Notes: generated by a model not told the origin, from the letters alone. Numbered from the stretch's first letter, positions 11,665 through 23,523 are shown. The stretch: DNA of 64,000 bases from Exophiala sp. HKRS030 (GCA_023897205.1 JAHWDD010000005.1:310001-374000); one strand, 5' to 3'. A program made the numbers and translations.

Positions 11665-12350
11665 GAACGTTTTTGTGCTGTCCATGGTTGGATTGAAGGT
11701 TTCCCCTGGATGCGTTAGAATCTACACTATTCATATCATGTTGGTGAGAATCTCTCGGTGTTTGGTGTTTGGCGTTGGAAATCAGGTTCCCGCCTGATGT
11801 TTTAAGTGTCAAAACTCACGATTGCCTTGTGAACGGCCTTCTGGAGGGGTTGGTTATCTGGATCAAGACCTCATCACGCTGGTCTATTTTTGGTACGTAC
11901 ACGAGTGACGCGACTACGACTTATGGCAGAGTACACGAAGACGCCATGAGAGGATCAGGATGGATTTTCATGGCTGATCCACGGTGGTCAAGAAAGGTGA
12001 GGTGATCTCAGCATGCTACATCCAGACCCCAAGAAGCGTATTGTCTCTTCGAGGCAGTTGACAGGTCGAGATGGGGCCATGGTTTCTGAGGTCTGCGCCG
12101 TGAGGAGATGTTAGACTTTGGTTTGTAACTAAGCAGGCATAAAGCAACTATTTGGTGTTTGATATATATATATATATATAAATCAATATCCAGTCGAGAT
12201 TTGCTTGATATGTTTGGGAAGCATTCGCATGTTACATAGGACTCGAGTATACCCAGCAACCACTTAGGAAAGGGATGAAGAAACGCCCAATATTCATTCG
12301 GTGACAAAGATCAAACTTTCCTCGACTGGGTGAAAGGCGCGCCAAATTTA
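11665..12350. other. Spacer with a (TA)n tract
   Basis: No gene seen. It contains a short TA-dinucleotide run near 12162-12180 and presumably the 3' flank of the kinase gene and of the convergent small gene. Confidence 0.5.
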
Positions 12351-12737
12351 CTAAGTCAAAACCGTCGAACCTGCAAACATGTTGTTGGGTGTATACACGC
12401 CCACTTTTCCTATGACGTTGGGGTCTTTGGCCTTGAGTTGACGCAGTTCCTTTGCGTTTTGGTGGTGGTGGTGTTGGTGTTGGTGATGGTCTGAAGCGTT
12501 TGACGGTCGGGTGTTTGTGGACGACGGGGAGAGATGGGCATACTGTGAGTGATGGGAAAGGGTCGGTGCCAGGGACTGGGAGTGGCGTTTGCCACCGGCG
12601 GTGGCCGTACTCGCGGTGCTGTGGTGTCGAGGGAGGTGGGCGACGTCGCCGTAACTTTCACTGTCGTGGGCCTCGGTGGACTGAGTGATGCGGATGGGTT
12701 GTTGGGTTGGATCGGGAATGTCGTCACGAAAGCACAT
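12351..12737 (-). CDS. Small His/Ser/Thr-rich hypothetical protein
   Basis: ATG-initiated frame of 128 aa on the minus strand. Composition is Ser/Thr/His-rich, with a His/Gln cluster (HHQHQHHHH) near residue 85 and a more ordered C-terminal stretch (KDPNVIGKVGVYTPNNMFAG). I recognise no domain. The low-complexity middle could allow a chance open frame, but the non-repetitive, polar-hydrophobic ending is what keeps it here. Upstream (12850-12889) is a microsatellite. An upstream exon cannot be excluded. Confidence 0.4.
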   Translation of the reverse strand: MCFRDDIPDPTQQPIRITQSTEAHDSESYGDVAHLPRHHSTASTATAGGKRHSQSLAPTLSHHSQYAHLSPSSTNTRPSNASDHHQHQHHHHQNAKELRQLKAKDPNVIGKVGVYTPNNMFAGSTVLT

Positions 12738-12846
12738 TGTGAGAGGGTGATGTAACTTATGGTAAGTGAGAAGAGGTTTTTGATGGATGGATGGTTGATG
12801 ATGTTGATGGTGGTGGTTGGGTGATACCTTGGCTAGATAGTCTAGG

Positions 12847-12889
12847 TAGGTAGGTAGGTAGGTAGGTAGGTAGGTAGGTAGGTAGGTAG
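12847..12889. repeat. (GTAG)n tetranucleotide microsatellite
   Basis: About ten uninterrupted copies of the tetranucleotide TAGG (read as GTAG in another register). It is likely length-polymorphic between strains. Confidence 0.9.
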
Positions 12890-13350
12890 GCGGTTCCTTT
12901 TAACGTCTCTCAACCAACCTTCAAGTTTCTCATTCTTATGGTGAGGGGTTTGGGAAAAAGAAAGAGAGGGTTTCTCAAAATAGCTCGCAGTTACTTTACT
13001 GCCGTACTTGCCGCACTCTTAGTTACATACACCTTTGTTACAGTAGAGGCAAAAAAATGGTGGGTTTACCGAATACGAGGTAGGGCAAGGCAGAATCATG
13101 GTACGCGGGGCATTGGCCACCGTTAAGGTAGTTATCTATACCGGGAGGGGTCAGTCACCAGACAGGCTTTTATTTTTTTCCCCGGTGTGTAGGCGTGTGA
13201 GAACAATGTCGCTTGTCACGGCACGGGGGGGGGGATGATGAACGCGCGGTATGTTTTGACCTCAGAGGGAAGAGATCAGGTAGTACCGAGTACTGTATGT
13301 ACAGTAATGTGCTCGATGCCCCATGGGGAAAGGGAAAGATGGTGGTGTCA

Positions 13351-13378
13351 TTATTATTTATTATTATTTATTATTATT
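13351..13378. repeat. TTA/TTTA-type microsatellite
   Basis: Repeats of TTATTATTTA, pure A/T, about 28 nt long. Confidence 0.8.
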
Positions 13379-13388
13379 GGAGATTCTT

Positions 13389-13440
13389 TTAATTAGCCCT
13401 TGAATCCCTAATTAGAGACACAAGCTTTCTCGTTAATTAG
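13389..13440. promoter_or_regulatory. Three TAATTAG boxes in 52 bp
   Basis: TTAATTAG at 13389-13396, CTAATTAG at 13408-13415 and TTAATTAG at 13433-13440. TAATTA is the core bound by homeodomain proteins. The cluster lies about 0.9 kb before the acyl-CoA ligase start. Function is inferred only from the motif and its clustering; the local A/T richness weakens the case. Confidence 0.3.
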
Positions 13441-13544
13441 TAGCTCATCTTTCGCTGACCACAAGAAGAGGACGGGTCAGGTTTGTTGTCTTCCTATATA
13501 CTCGTACTATAGGGTCAATCGTTGTCTTTCGCAAGCTGGGTGTC

Positions 13545-13567
13545 TACTCGTACTCGTACTCGTACTT
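13545..13567. repeat. (ACTCGT)n hexanucleotide repeat
   Basis: Short tandem run of ACTCGT, about four copies. A related ACTCGTACT occurs about 45 bp earlier. Confidence 0.8.
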
Positions 13568-13948
13568 TGAGAACTCTCAGCCTTGCTCTGGGTACAGACT
13601 CTTAGTTTCCAGTACATCGTCGCCCACCGATTTGGTTACGGTAAAACTTCAGCCTCGTTCCTTCGTACTCGTGTCAGGCTAGGTTTCCAAAATGGACCTC
13701 TTATTTCTTACTTCTTACGTGCGTCTACTCCGTGCTACTCAACCTTTCAACGTTATCATGGCGAATCATTATACTTCGTACATGATAATCGAAGCTTCTT
13801 TGACCACTGCCGGCATGAATGTGACCCCATGCAGTCCCGACCATCTTCGAAGGTGGCCCCCAAAAGATCGTGATGCAACACCTGTTCAACTCGTTGTCAG
13901 AACAAACCTCAACTTATGATTTACATATACAACAGGAGAACCAAAGTG

Positions 13949-13968
13949 AGATGAGATGAGATGAGATG
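13949..13968. repeat. (GAGAT)n pentanucleotide repeat
   Basis: Four tandem copies of the pentamer GAGAT. Confidence 0.85.
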
Positions 13969-14320
13969 CTATCCCCTTATAGAAAACCCCTGGGCCTTGG
14001 TTCTATTTTTCAGTCATCATTCACCATTCACTGAGAACTTCCTCTCTGTCTCCACCACACATGATAATCTTTTTCTACAGTACCCACTACATGCTAACAC
14101 GATACTTACCTGAGATTGAGATGAGTAAGACGGGCAATGTAATGTTGGAATCTGTCCAACCGTCGATCAGAGATGAATGTGTTCCTTAGATATACTGTGT
14201 GCACTGCTTCCCTCTTCCATCTTTCTCGCATTGTCAACTACAGTCAACCACCTGATTTGAATCGACCGGTAAAGACCTCAATCGTTGCGCCCATCCAAAC
14301 GAAACCCGAATCGATAAAAG

Positions 14321-15967
14321 ATGGAACGCAATGATCATACAACAATCTCACAATTGATTGCTTACGACAATCCAGGCAATGTCTCACCAGAGAAAGTGGT
14401 TCATATCGATGATGTTGCGGGCAAGAGCCTGACTTATGGCGGCCTTCGGCAACAAGCTGCGCAATGCGCCTGGGGGTTTAAACGTCGCATAGGGCTCAAG
14501 GAGGGACACAAGGTGATGATCATTGCGCCAAACTCGACCGACTACGTGCTTCTGGCACACTCCGTCTTTTGGGCCGGTTCAATTTTTGTACCACTCACCG
14601 CAGCCTCTACGGCCAGGGAAATTGCCCATGCTGTTTCCATCACCGAACCTGAATATATCATCAGCGACCCTGGCAAAGTTGACGCCGTTGAATCAGCTCT
14701 GCAGGATTTTGAGCTACCACTACCGTCCAAACCCAAGTTGCTGACGATAGGAGGGCGTCGTGCAAATTTGCAACTGTTCCCCGACGATGTCATTGACAAG
14801 ACTGCCGCGGAACCCCTGCCACCCCATGATGTCGGTGGCAAGAGTACAAAAGATATCCCCGCGATGATCATCTTCTCCTCAGGCACCACCGGAAAGTTCA
14901 AGGGCGTCCGATTGTCGCATTACAATCTGATATCAAGTTTGATAAGTATGCGCATCTCGTCCAGGTGGTACGTCGACCCTGGCTCGAGGACAGTCTTCTT
15001 CCCCCCATACTGTCACATCTATGGCATCTCCGCCGTGGTCTTGGGCGGTATGTGGGTGGGCTCATTCACCTACTGTATGCAATCCTTCGATCTCGAAACA
15101 TACTGCCAAAAGATCGAGCAGTACAAAGCGACAAGTGCCCATATCGTGCCTCCTATCGCAGTCATGCTGGCCAATTCGGATGTCGCTGCGAAGTACGACC
15201 TGACGTCCATCAAGGTCATGATGGTCGCCGGGGCTCCTACCAAGCAGGCATTGCAGCGACGACTAAAGTCGAGGTTCGGTCAAGACCTGAGCGTCGTGCA
15301 AGGCTTCGGCCAGAGCGAAACCACCGGAGCAGTGACCATGCAAAGTCCCCATGACGACGAAAAGAATCTAGGGACCGTTGGCAAAGCCATCGCGGGGGTC
15401 GAGGTTCGACTCGTCAACCCGAACACGTTCCGAGACGTGGCGAGAGGCGAAGAGGGTGAGATGTGGGTGAAAGGACCGGTCACCATGATGGGTTACTGTA
15501 AGAATGATCAGGCAACGAAAGAAACCTTCGTCGGCGACTGGCTGAGGACAGGGGACATCATTCGAGAGGACGAAGGTGGTAACTTTTGGGTGACGGATCG
15601 ACTGAAAGAGTTGATCAAGTACAAGGGGTTTCAGGTTGCACCTTCGGAACTCGAATCCCTCCTTCTCACTCATCCATCAGTGGCCGACGCCGCCGTGACG
15701 TCCATTTACTCGGACGAACAGGCCACGGAGCTGCCGATCGCTTATGTCACGCTGGTCGTGACGGCTTCTCCGATGTCGAAGGGTAGAAAAGACAGATTAC
15801 TCCAAGAGATTCGTGAGTGGGTAGATGGGCAGGTGTCAGGGCACAAGAGACTGCGCGGTGGTGTATACGAGTTTGGTCCATTGCCAAAGACTGGATCGGG
15901 TAAAATCTTGAGGCGCGACCTTCCCTGCCGCAGGCTACAAGAAAGTGGGAGGGGGTTGAAGCTTTGA
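14321..15967 (+). CDS. Acyl-CoA ligase / 4-coumarate-CoA ligase-like AMP-forming enzyme
   Basis: Single exon, 548 aa, normal length for the ANL superfamily. It activates a carboxylic acid to an acyl-AMP and then an acyl-CoA. Visible motifs: the P-loop-like A3 motif SSGTTGKFKGV near residue 187, the GQSE motif (VQGFGQSETTG) near 330, WLRTGDI near 407, and the C-terminal TGSGKILRRDL that carries the catalytic Lys near 527. The hydrophobic N-terminal domain and a 4CL-like acid pocket suggest an aromatic or fatty acid substrate, but it cannot be named. The last residues (LKL) do not match a canonical SKL-type peroxisomal signal. It lies about 590 bp before an aldo/keto reductase on the same strand, which may or may not be a functional link. 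Confidence 0.93.
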   Translation: MERNDHTTISQLIAYDNPGNVSPEKVVHIDDVAGKSLTYGGLRQQAAQCAWGFKRRIGLKEGHKVMIIAPNSTDYVLLAHSVFWAGSIFVPLTAASTAREIAHAVSITEPEYIISDPGKVDAVESALQDFELPLPSKPKLLTIGGRRANLQLFPDDVIDKTAAEPLPPHDVGGKSTKDIPAMIIFSSGTTGKFKGVRLSHYNLISSLISMRISSRWYVDPGSRTVFFPPYCHIYGISAVVLGGMWVGSFTYCMQSFDLETYCQKIEQYKATSAHIVPPIAVMLANSDVAAKYDLTSIKVMMVAGAPTKQALQRRLKSRFGQDLSVVQGFGQSETTGAVTMQSPHDDEKNLGTVGKAIAGVEVRLVNPNTFRDVARGEEGEMWVKGPVTMMGYCKNDQATKETFVGDWLRTGDIIREDEGGNFWVTDRLKELIKYKGFQVAPSELESLLLTHPSVADAAVTSIYSDEQATELPIAYVTLVVTASPMSKGRKDRLLQEIREWVDGQVSGHKRLRGGVYEFGPLPKTGSGKILRRDLPCRRLQESGRGLKL

Positions 15968-16555
15968 TATGATCAGACCGGAAAGTGCGGACTTGGGGGG
16001 TTTGCGGCCTTCAGGGTCGTGTTGATATCGTGTCAAAGGAATTTACCCCGGACGAATCGAGACGAACCGGATAGATGTACCTCCGATCGAATCGTTTCGC
16101 CCGCCTTCGTCCGGCATTGTGGATCAACCAAACGTTCCCCGGTCCCCCCTTGGCAGGAGATGGTACAATCTCCTATTGGTTCTCGATTTTCATATACTTC
16201 TTCTCCTGTCCCTTTCGGTGATGTTCTCTACGAGATACACTTTTTCACTTTCTTTCTTTGGACGATGGCGGCACATGCTGACCGGATTTTAGTCCTCCAA
16301 ACACCGTGTCGAGTCGGTTTTGAGTTGTGACATGATGGCATCAAGTCCTTGTTCTGGACAGTGGACGCGTATTACATAGGTAGGGAAGACGTGGATATAA
16401 AAAAGGTCGATGAAGTCTCGTTGTTGCCCACACAAATTTCATTCCATCATTCTATCAGTGCGCGACTACCCCCTTGATAACGTACACAACACAAGATAAC
16501 CATCCGCATCTGGTCTGTACTCCGTACATAGGTCCCGCACCAAACCACAATAACC
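15968..16555. other. Spacer between ligase and reductase genes
   Basis: No gene seen. It holds one TACTCCGTA motif (16518-16526), only 30 bp before the reductase start codon, so probably inside that gene's promoter or leader. Confidence 0.5.
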
Positions 16556-17696
<1,141 letters not shown>

Positions 17697-17874
17697 GGAT
17701 TGTGCATGACACTCTCAAAGGTCCATGATAGCTAAATTGAGACGTAAGAAAGATGGCAAACTCAAAACCAAGCTTGATGGCAATACCCAAGACTATTCGT
17801 ACGTCTGTATGTAGGTGTTTGTGCAAGTCTCTGTGTGCAAATCGAGATTTCGAATCAACCACCAAAAACCAAAA

Positions 17875-18663
17875 CTAAACATCCCCCTGCTTCAACAACT
17901 CTTCGGCCCTCTTTGCAACCTCTTCCATGGCGAACATTTGAATCCTCGGGCCGACACTGATTCTCGCCACACCAATCTCGGCCAACTCCTTGATGCTCAA
18001 TCCGTCGTGACTCCATTTGTAGGACACGCTCAGTCGACCGTCGAATGCTTCGGTCATTCTCTCAACCTCGGCTCGACTCACGCCACGCCGGCTGCCTCCC
18101 CAGACAAAGACCGTGGTGGCTCCGGCCTCGAGATATTTCTCCCCCCTGGCGATGACCTCGTCCATCTCCCCGCCGCGGACCAGGGTGTCGCAACGGGCGT
18201 TGACGACAAAATTGGGGACGCCGAGGTCTCTGGCCGTTTTCATGACCAGCGACACGCGTCCCGCGGCGACATCAGCGGGCATCATCCGCTGCGTTTCCTT
18301 GTCACAATCTTCAATGTTGATCCCCACCACGCCGGCCTCGACGATTGAAGTGACGGCTTCGACCAATCTATCTCCGTACCCGTCCTGGAAGTCCGCCGTC
18401 AACGGTTTGTTGCCGTGTCGCGCCACCACCTTGGCCACGACCCGGACGGCGGCCAGGTTTTGGTCGAGCGTCAAATCGTCGTCCTCGACCCCGGCGGCCT
18501 TGGCGACGGCGTAGGAGGCCGTGGCCACGGCCGAACACGACTCGAGTGGCGCGACCGCCGAAGCGGACGCTCCGTCGTAAACGTTGGCCAGAATCACCGG
18601 TTTGCCTGGGCGGTGAAGATTTTGGAAGGTGGTGGCCAAGTCGTTGAGTTTTGTCGACGCCAT
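17875..18663 (-). CDS. Isocitrate lyase/PEP mutase superfamily enzyme
   Basis: Single exon of 262 aa. The frame extends upstream to 18786 without an ATG, so the first ATG (MASTKLND) at 18663 is taken. The fold signature of the ICL/PEPM family is clear: PVILANVYDGASA near residue 22, ADFQDGYGD at 90-98, GINIEDCD at 114-121, VVNARCDTLV and a C-terminal SYKWSHDGLS region. These enzymes cleave or form C-C or P-C bonds in alpha-hydroxy or oxo acids using Mg2+. Where PEP mutase and methylisocitrate lyase have DxDxGYG, this protein has D91-F-Q93-D-G-Y-G, so the second metal-site Asp is replaced by Gln or shifted by one. Activity is therefore uncertain: a lyase or hydrolase such as oxaloacetate hydrolase-like is possible. 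Confidence 0.88.
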   Translation of the reverse strand: MASTKLNDLATTFQNLHRPGKPVILANVYDGASASAVAPLESCSAVATASYAVAKAAGVEDDDLTLDQNLAAVRVVAKVVARHGNKPLTADFQDGYGDRLVEAVTSIVEAGVVGINIEDCDKETQRMMPADVAAGRVSLVMKTARDLGVPNFVVNARCDTLVRGGEMDEVIARGEKYLEAGATTVFVWGGSRRGVSRAEVERMTEAFDGRLSVSYKWSHDGLSIKELAEIGVARISVGPRIQMFAMEEVAKRAEELLKQGDV

Positions 18664-20253
18664 TGTTGGACTCCTTTGAAGGTCGGGGTATGTATTCCTT
18701 TCAAAACGGGCGGATGAGGTCTCACTGTCTCTCGTCAAGGTCAACGTTGAAATCTGGGAGGCTGTTTGAATGAATTCGGTTTGCAAGTCGTGTGTGCTAT
18801 CGACCCTTTTTTATAACTTCACCCTAGGATACAGAACGCATTTTTTCATTCGTCTCCAAGACAAATCAAATATGAAAACTAGAGTGCCACTTAGTAATGG
18901 GTTATATCGACAGAGGAGTCATAGTTGACGGTAAGTTGTGAGTGGTGCCCCATCCCCCGCCTAAAAGGGGAAAATATATGAGATACTCCAAGGGGCTAAG
19001 CGCCTACGAGTTCGGACTCGTATTGGCTTCGTATTTTCATTGTTGCCTCGATCATATTTTGTCACAAGGCGTAAGCATGACATTCTGGAAAAGAAGAATG
19101 GCGTATAGTCGAAAGACCAATGCTGATCGAGCAACATCCGGATCTCTTTTGAACGTGTTTACTGTAGTGTGAAGAATGATGGTTTCTCCACTACATACAT
19201 ACGTAGTCTCAAGACGGGGTGGCGACGGTGTTGCTCTCAAAGTGTCCAATCGCCAATGTAGAAATCAATAGCTCTAATCTATGCCATTCCTCCATTGTAT
19301 GCCGTCGTTTCTTCCAATTGTCGCAATACACAAAGTCGTCGTTCAATGCATTTTTCAATGCACTTGACCAGACTGTAGCAGCCGCGGCAACCAGAGCCTG
19401 GCTGGCGGTGGTTTTCGAGAACACGCGTCGTGTTTTGCAGTAAATGTAGACATCTACTCCTAAATCCTTCAACGTGCCCTTGGTCCACTTCGGCGACACA
19501 AGACGTGACGAACAGGCGCCAGACAAGGACGTCCAGCCGAGGAGACTGTCCTCCTCCGTCACCCAACGTATCCCAAAACTTCAAAGAAGCCGACGGCAAA
19601 AGATCATCGGATTCTGGTATCTTGAGAAGTTGTTCTCGCACTCGGCAAGGGACGAGCCCGGTGGCCATGGGGGAACATGGAAAATGTCTATCAGACTTGT
19701 ATGTGTGTCCTCTCGGTACGGAGTACAAAAACTGAGATCCGCTGACTGGGAACCGCATGCTGACCAATTCTTGACCGAAAGAACTTCACTGGAATGAATG
19801 GGGGAATTTGTCGATTTCCACACAAGGCTAGTCAGCAGAGACAGAGAGAAAGAGAGTATACGAGACCGAGCACAAAGACCGGCACGAGGTAGGCTTTTAC
19901 TTATTTTATTACTATAGGGATATCCTGTGTGAAAATACTAATCTTTGGCCGTTCAAGACCGGCTGTCGACGAGTGGATATCGGATGGGCCATGGGTCGAT
20001 TGAGGGTGTTGTTGATTTCCATGGTGAACAATGTAGTGAAGAGCTTTTTCTCCATGGAGGTGAGTTCCATTGCCGATTGTTCTTGCGTACCAAAGAGCTG
20101 CACCCCAAGGAATTTCTGTACTCCGTGACACCCCATGATACCTAAGAACATACGGAGTATACAGTGATTATATTGTATCCAGCCAAGCACTAGGCAAGAC
20201 TAGGCGTGCGGAACGGGGGTCGATCTCTGCAACCCACAATGAGGCTGAGGCGG

Positions 20254-20274
20254 AGCGAGGCGAGGCGAGGCGAG
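20254..20274. repeat. GGCGA pentanucleotide repeat
   Basis: Tandem copies of the pentamer GGCGA, about four, with an imperfect copy before them. Confidence 0.8.
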
Positions 20275-20691
20275 TGTATTGTAGTCCCGTCTTCTCTAAT
20301 AGTCTTATCGAAGTCGATCATCTCCTATCAACATTTCTGACAATGGAGAGGGGAGAATTTCGACATTTGGCGACATGTGACGTCCTAACAGAACCAGATA
20401 TCGATGTACTGCATGTCTATGAGAAAGTGGAATGTTCCAAGGTCGCAAAGTCGACCATGGCTTCGTCACGCGTCGACGTTGTCGTTGTGTAGAAGTCAGC
20501 AAAGCCCCTCAATGGAAGAAAAAAATAGGAAACAAGACTAGGATGAGAAAAAAGTCCATGATGCAAAATCGAAGATGGGGTGTGCCCCCCTCGAGGAGTT
20601 GTTGGGGGGAGGGAGGGTGGAAGAGGTGTTCATATATACATTCCACCTTGAGGAGGTTACCTGCACCAAATCTCACAATTGTACTAGCGAC

Positions 20692-20708
20692 AGTCAGTCA
20701 GTCAGTCG
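20692..20708. repeat. (CAGT)n tetranucleotide repeat
   Basis: Four tandem copies of the tetramer CAGT. Confidence 0.85.
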
Positions 20709-21168
20709 ATTCAGCTTCAATCACTTTTGGAACATGTTTTGCAATAACGATACCTGAGACCAAAGTCTTCATTCGGGGGAAAACTATGTTCACTAATACA
20801 ATACATTGAATGAGACCTCTTAATCCATCAGGGTCGATTTTGTGATCCAAGAACCAATTCTGTTGGTCGATCCCATCTACCTTCCCACAGGCAGCATGGA
20901 TAGAAATCTGTAATAACACGGTCTTTTGGTCGACGGTGACATTATCTCTTGCAATAATGTCTTGTGCAACAACCATGATCTGAAACCTGTAACCTTTCTC
21001 TTAATGAAATTCAACTTTGTTTCCCATCATCCGAAACTCTGAGTCATGTCATGGCTCTGCTCGAACACCATCCACGTGCAAATGCAAAAGTGAAACCAAC
21101 GCCAGGTCACATTGTGATGCCACCCACTTTACAAAGCGTTGCACGCCTCGCGATGCAAAAGAAACCCA

Positions 21169-23523
21169 TCAGTCATCATCTTCGTCTCCGCCGAGACCGG
21201 CATTCTTCTTCATCAAGAACACGTCGTCTTTGAGATCTTGAATCTTCCGTGCCAGCTTCTTCTTCAAGATTGCACTCGGAGTCTTCTTAAGTAACTCGGT
21301 CTGCTCGGCGATCTTTTGTTGCATGTCTTCAATTCGATCCTTGACCTGCTGCAGATTGTCATCACCTTCCTTGTCGGCATCGTCGAGATCTCCATCTTCA
21401 TCCCCACCTTCGTCATCGTCGTCATCCGAGGATTGATCGACGGCAGACGCCGGTGTATGTGCAACTGTAGCTGAAGGAGATGCAGAGGTGCTCGTGACTG
21501 GGAACGACGAGTCACCGCCTTCAGGAGGGTGCAAGGTGGTGCTTTGGGTCTGTGCAGAAGCAGATGGTCCTGGAGCATCGTCGTCCGCGAACATGCGCTC
21601 GAACTCGTCAACCTCATCCTGTCCGATGTCTTGAACCGGCGTCTCGGTGAGCATTGGCGTTTCGAAAGCAGGAGCATGGTGGCCATTCTGAAAGGCAAAA
21701 TAGTCCTCGGGTTCCTCGTCCTCTTCGGCTTCGGCATCCTCATCTTCTCCCAATCCAGAACTATATCGCTCTTCGTCGAGCCGAGGATCGTGGTCAAGAA
21801 GCTGATATCGCACCAAAGTTGCGGCCTTGTCAGCTTCGAGCAGTGCTTTGACACGTCTCTCCACCGACTCGATGTCGTCGACTCTGGTTCTTTTCGTTCT
21901 TGCGAATCGTCTCTTTCTCACCCATTTCATCGGTGCTGTCAAACCGTGTGCGTATTGATAGTTCTTGGGATCGACATCTTCAGGAAGGGGATAATTTCTC
22001 GCCTCTTCATCGGTGTGGCAACGTCCCAACACCAACAACATTTGGCAGACATCAATGCTCTTGATCCAACCCTTCTTGTCCCATGATTTCATTCCCTCGA
22101 CGATGCACGGCAAGTCCACCATGGTAATTGCGTATTGATTGCCTCTAATAATCATAATGCCCCTCCTACCGAGTGTATCTAGCATCCTCATCTTGACATC
22201 CGCACCGTTTTTGGACCGAGGTAGATGCACCGTGCCATCCTCGATAGCCTTGCGTAGATAGTCGCAGTCAGGTCCCGGCTGCATACGAAGGATAAACCCC
22301 TCGTGTATCATGGGGTCATTCTCTTTCTCCTCGAGTTCTGAATCATAACCTACACCAATAGGCCGTTTTGGAATTTTTCCTTTTGCCTTCAACTTGACCG
22401 TAGTGGCCGTCGCATGCTTCGAAGGGCCGGCAGGAATGGAGGGCGTTTTCAACGTGAGTTTCGGTATGGCCGTTGGTTTAGGCTTGGTCGGTGGCGCAGT
22501 TAATTCATCTTCGGATTCGGCGGCGGCTTTGCTCGGCCGTTTGCGTTTCTTTTGAGATGAGGAGGCCGGGGTCGACACGCTGATAGTGCCTGAAGGCGGA
22601 GGCTTAGGGGTGCTTGTAGAGCCAGCTGATGGCCCGCCGAGTTTGAGCTTGATGGAGGGTGTGCGAATCGCGCTTGTAGGCACCGGTGTTTGTACTGGTG
22701 GTTGAGATCCTGCCTGCGGTATCTGGGGCTTGCTCAACTTCAACTTGAGTTGTGGACGTTGACCGCCCTTCTCGGGTGCTTCAGACATGTTGTCGAAATC
22801 GTGGGCGACGCTGCTGGCTTCAGTGTCGTCGTCCGCGCCAAAGGGGTGAAGGAATCTGACTGAAGAATACGGAATCAGGTAGTGAGGGTCATCATCGGTA
22901 TCGCCAGATGCAGACTGAGACCCCTTCAGCGGTTCAGTCGACTCTAGGAAGGGTGGGTCGTCGTCGGCGGGAAATATTTGAACAACTGGATTGATCTTCA
23001 CCTTCTTTTGTGGTTTGGGTTGTGGATTGGGAGATGGACGTTTGCGCAGATGCTTGCGGACTTCGAGAGCGATGAGTTTGGACTTGGCCCGCTGCTCCTC
23101 GTAGTGCGCCGGAAGTAGTAGCCTAGATTTGCCCTTCGATGGGGTTGGCTGCGCCCAAGCAGGAAGCTCCACAGGCTCTCCATCCCCTGCAGTCTTAGGC
23201 TCCTGACCAAGCTCGCCAGGTCCATCGGCACCGTCATTCGTGGGGTTTCTGGGCGTCAATGCGAATTCCTCGGCGACAGGTGCCACATTCTGATCCCTCT
23301 GATCGTTGTCGTCCTTCTTCTCGCTCTTGACATATGGATTAAACACCTTGGAAGCAGCAGGAAACCGCGCCAACTTCGCAGGGTCGAGCTTCAAAGTCAA
23401 GAAAGCAGTCGCTGGCGTTTCTTCTAGTGCTTCTATCTTTCCGCTCTTCAACACCTGAGCAGGTCGAGGTTGGGGGAATTGTCTAGCCACGGGTTTGGGC
23501 TGCTTTTTTTTCCGACTACCCAT
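21169..23523 (-). CDS. TAF7: TFIID subunit TAF7
   Basis: Single exon, 784 aa, ATG at 23523. Residues about 402-545 are the TAFII55 N-terminal domain: it opens with HEGFILRMQPG, then DCDYLRKAIEDG, RRGIMIIRGNQYAITMVDLP, IVEGMKSWDKKGWIKSIDVCQ and a GLTAPMKWVRKRRF core. TAF7 is a general transcription factor TFIID subunit that pairs with TAF1. The first 400 residues are Pro/Lys/Ser-rich and disordered, which makes the protein much longer than animal TAF7. The C-terminus has acidic runs of Asp/Glu and then a coiled-coil (about 725-775, with QQVKDRIEDMQQKI). It shares a 150-bp bidirectional promoter with a second likely TFIID gene on the plus strand. Confidence 0.93.
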   Translation of the reverse strand: MGSRKKKQPKPVARQFPQPRPAQVLKSGKIEALEETPATAFLTLKLDPAKLARFPAASKVFNPYVKSEKKDDNDQRDQNVAPVAEEFALTPRNPTNDGADGPGELGQEPKTAGDGEPVELPAWAQPTPSKGKSRLLLPAHYEEQRAKSKLIALEVRKHLRKRPSPNPQPKPQKKVKINPVVQIFPADDDPPFLESTEPLKGSQSASGDTDDDPHYLIPYSSVRFLHPFGADDDTEASSVAHDFDNMSEAPEKGGQRPQLKLKLSKPQIPQAGSQPPVQTPVPTSAIRTPSIKLKLGGPSAGSTSTPKPPPSGTISVSTPASSSQKKRKRPSKAAAESEDELTAPPTKPKPTAIPKLTLKTPSIPAGPSKHATATTVKLKAKGKIPKRPIGVGYDSELEEKENDPMIHEGFILRMQPGPDCDYLRKAIEDGTVHLPRSKNGADVKMRMLDTLGRRGIMIIRGNQYAITMVDLPCIVEGMKSWDKKGWIKSIDVCQMLLVLGRCHTDEEARNYPLPEDVDPKNYQYAHGLTAPMKWVRKRRFARTKRTRVDDIESVERRVKALLEADKAATLVRYQLLDHDPRLDEERYSSGLGEDEDAEAEEDEEPEDYFAFQNGHHAPAFETPMLTETPVQDIGQDEVDEFERMFADDDAPGPSASAQTQSTTLHPPEGGDSSFPVTSTSASPSATVAHTPASAVDQSSDDDDDEGGDEDGDLDDADKEGDDNLQQVKDRIEDMQQKIAEQTELLKKTPSAILKKKLARKIQDLKDDVFLMKKNAGLGGDEDDD

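Larger units (their letters stand above)
12738..14320. other. Microsatellite-rich spacer
   Basis: No convincing gene; two short plus frames near 12938-13126 and 13583-13919 show no motif. The stretch holds several simple repeats (listed separately), three TAATTAG boxes at 13389-13440, and the presumed promoter of the acyl-CoA ligase. Confidence 0.5.
18664..21168. other. Long spacer with motif copies and short repeats
   Basis: No supported gene in 2.5 kb. Open frames on the minus strand near 19209-19767 lack a suitable ATG or recognisable composition. The stretch contains exact TACGGAGTA copies at 19717-19725 and 20151-20159, and two short tandem repeats. Confidence 0.5.

Noticed and set aside
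19209..19767. Overlapping minus-strand frames
   Set aside because: Frames begin with GTG/TTG, not ATG, and the translated products show no domain or consistent composition.
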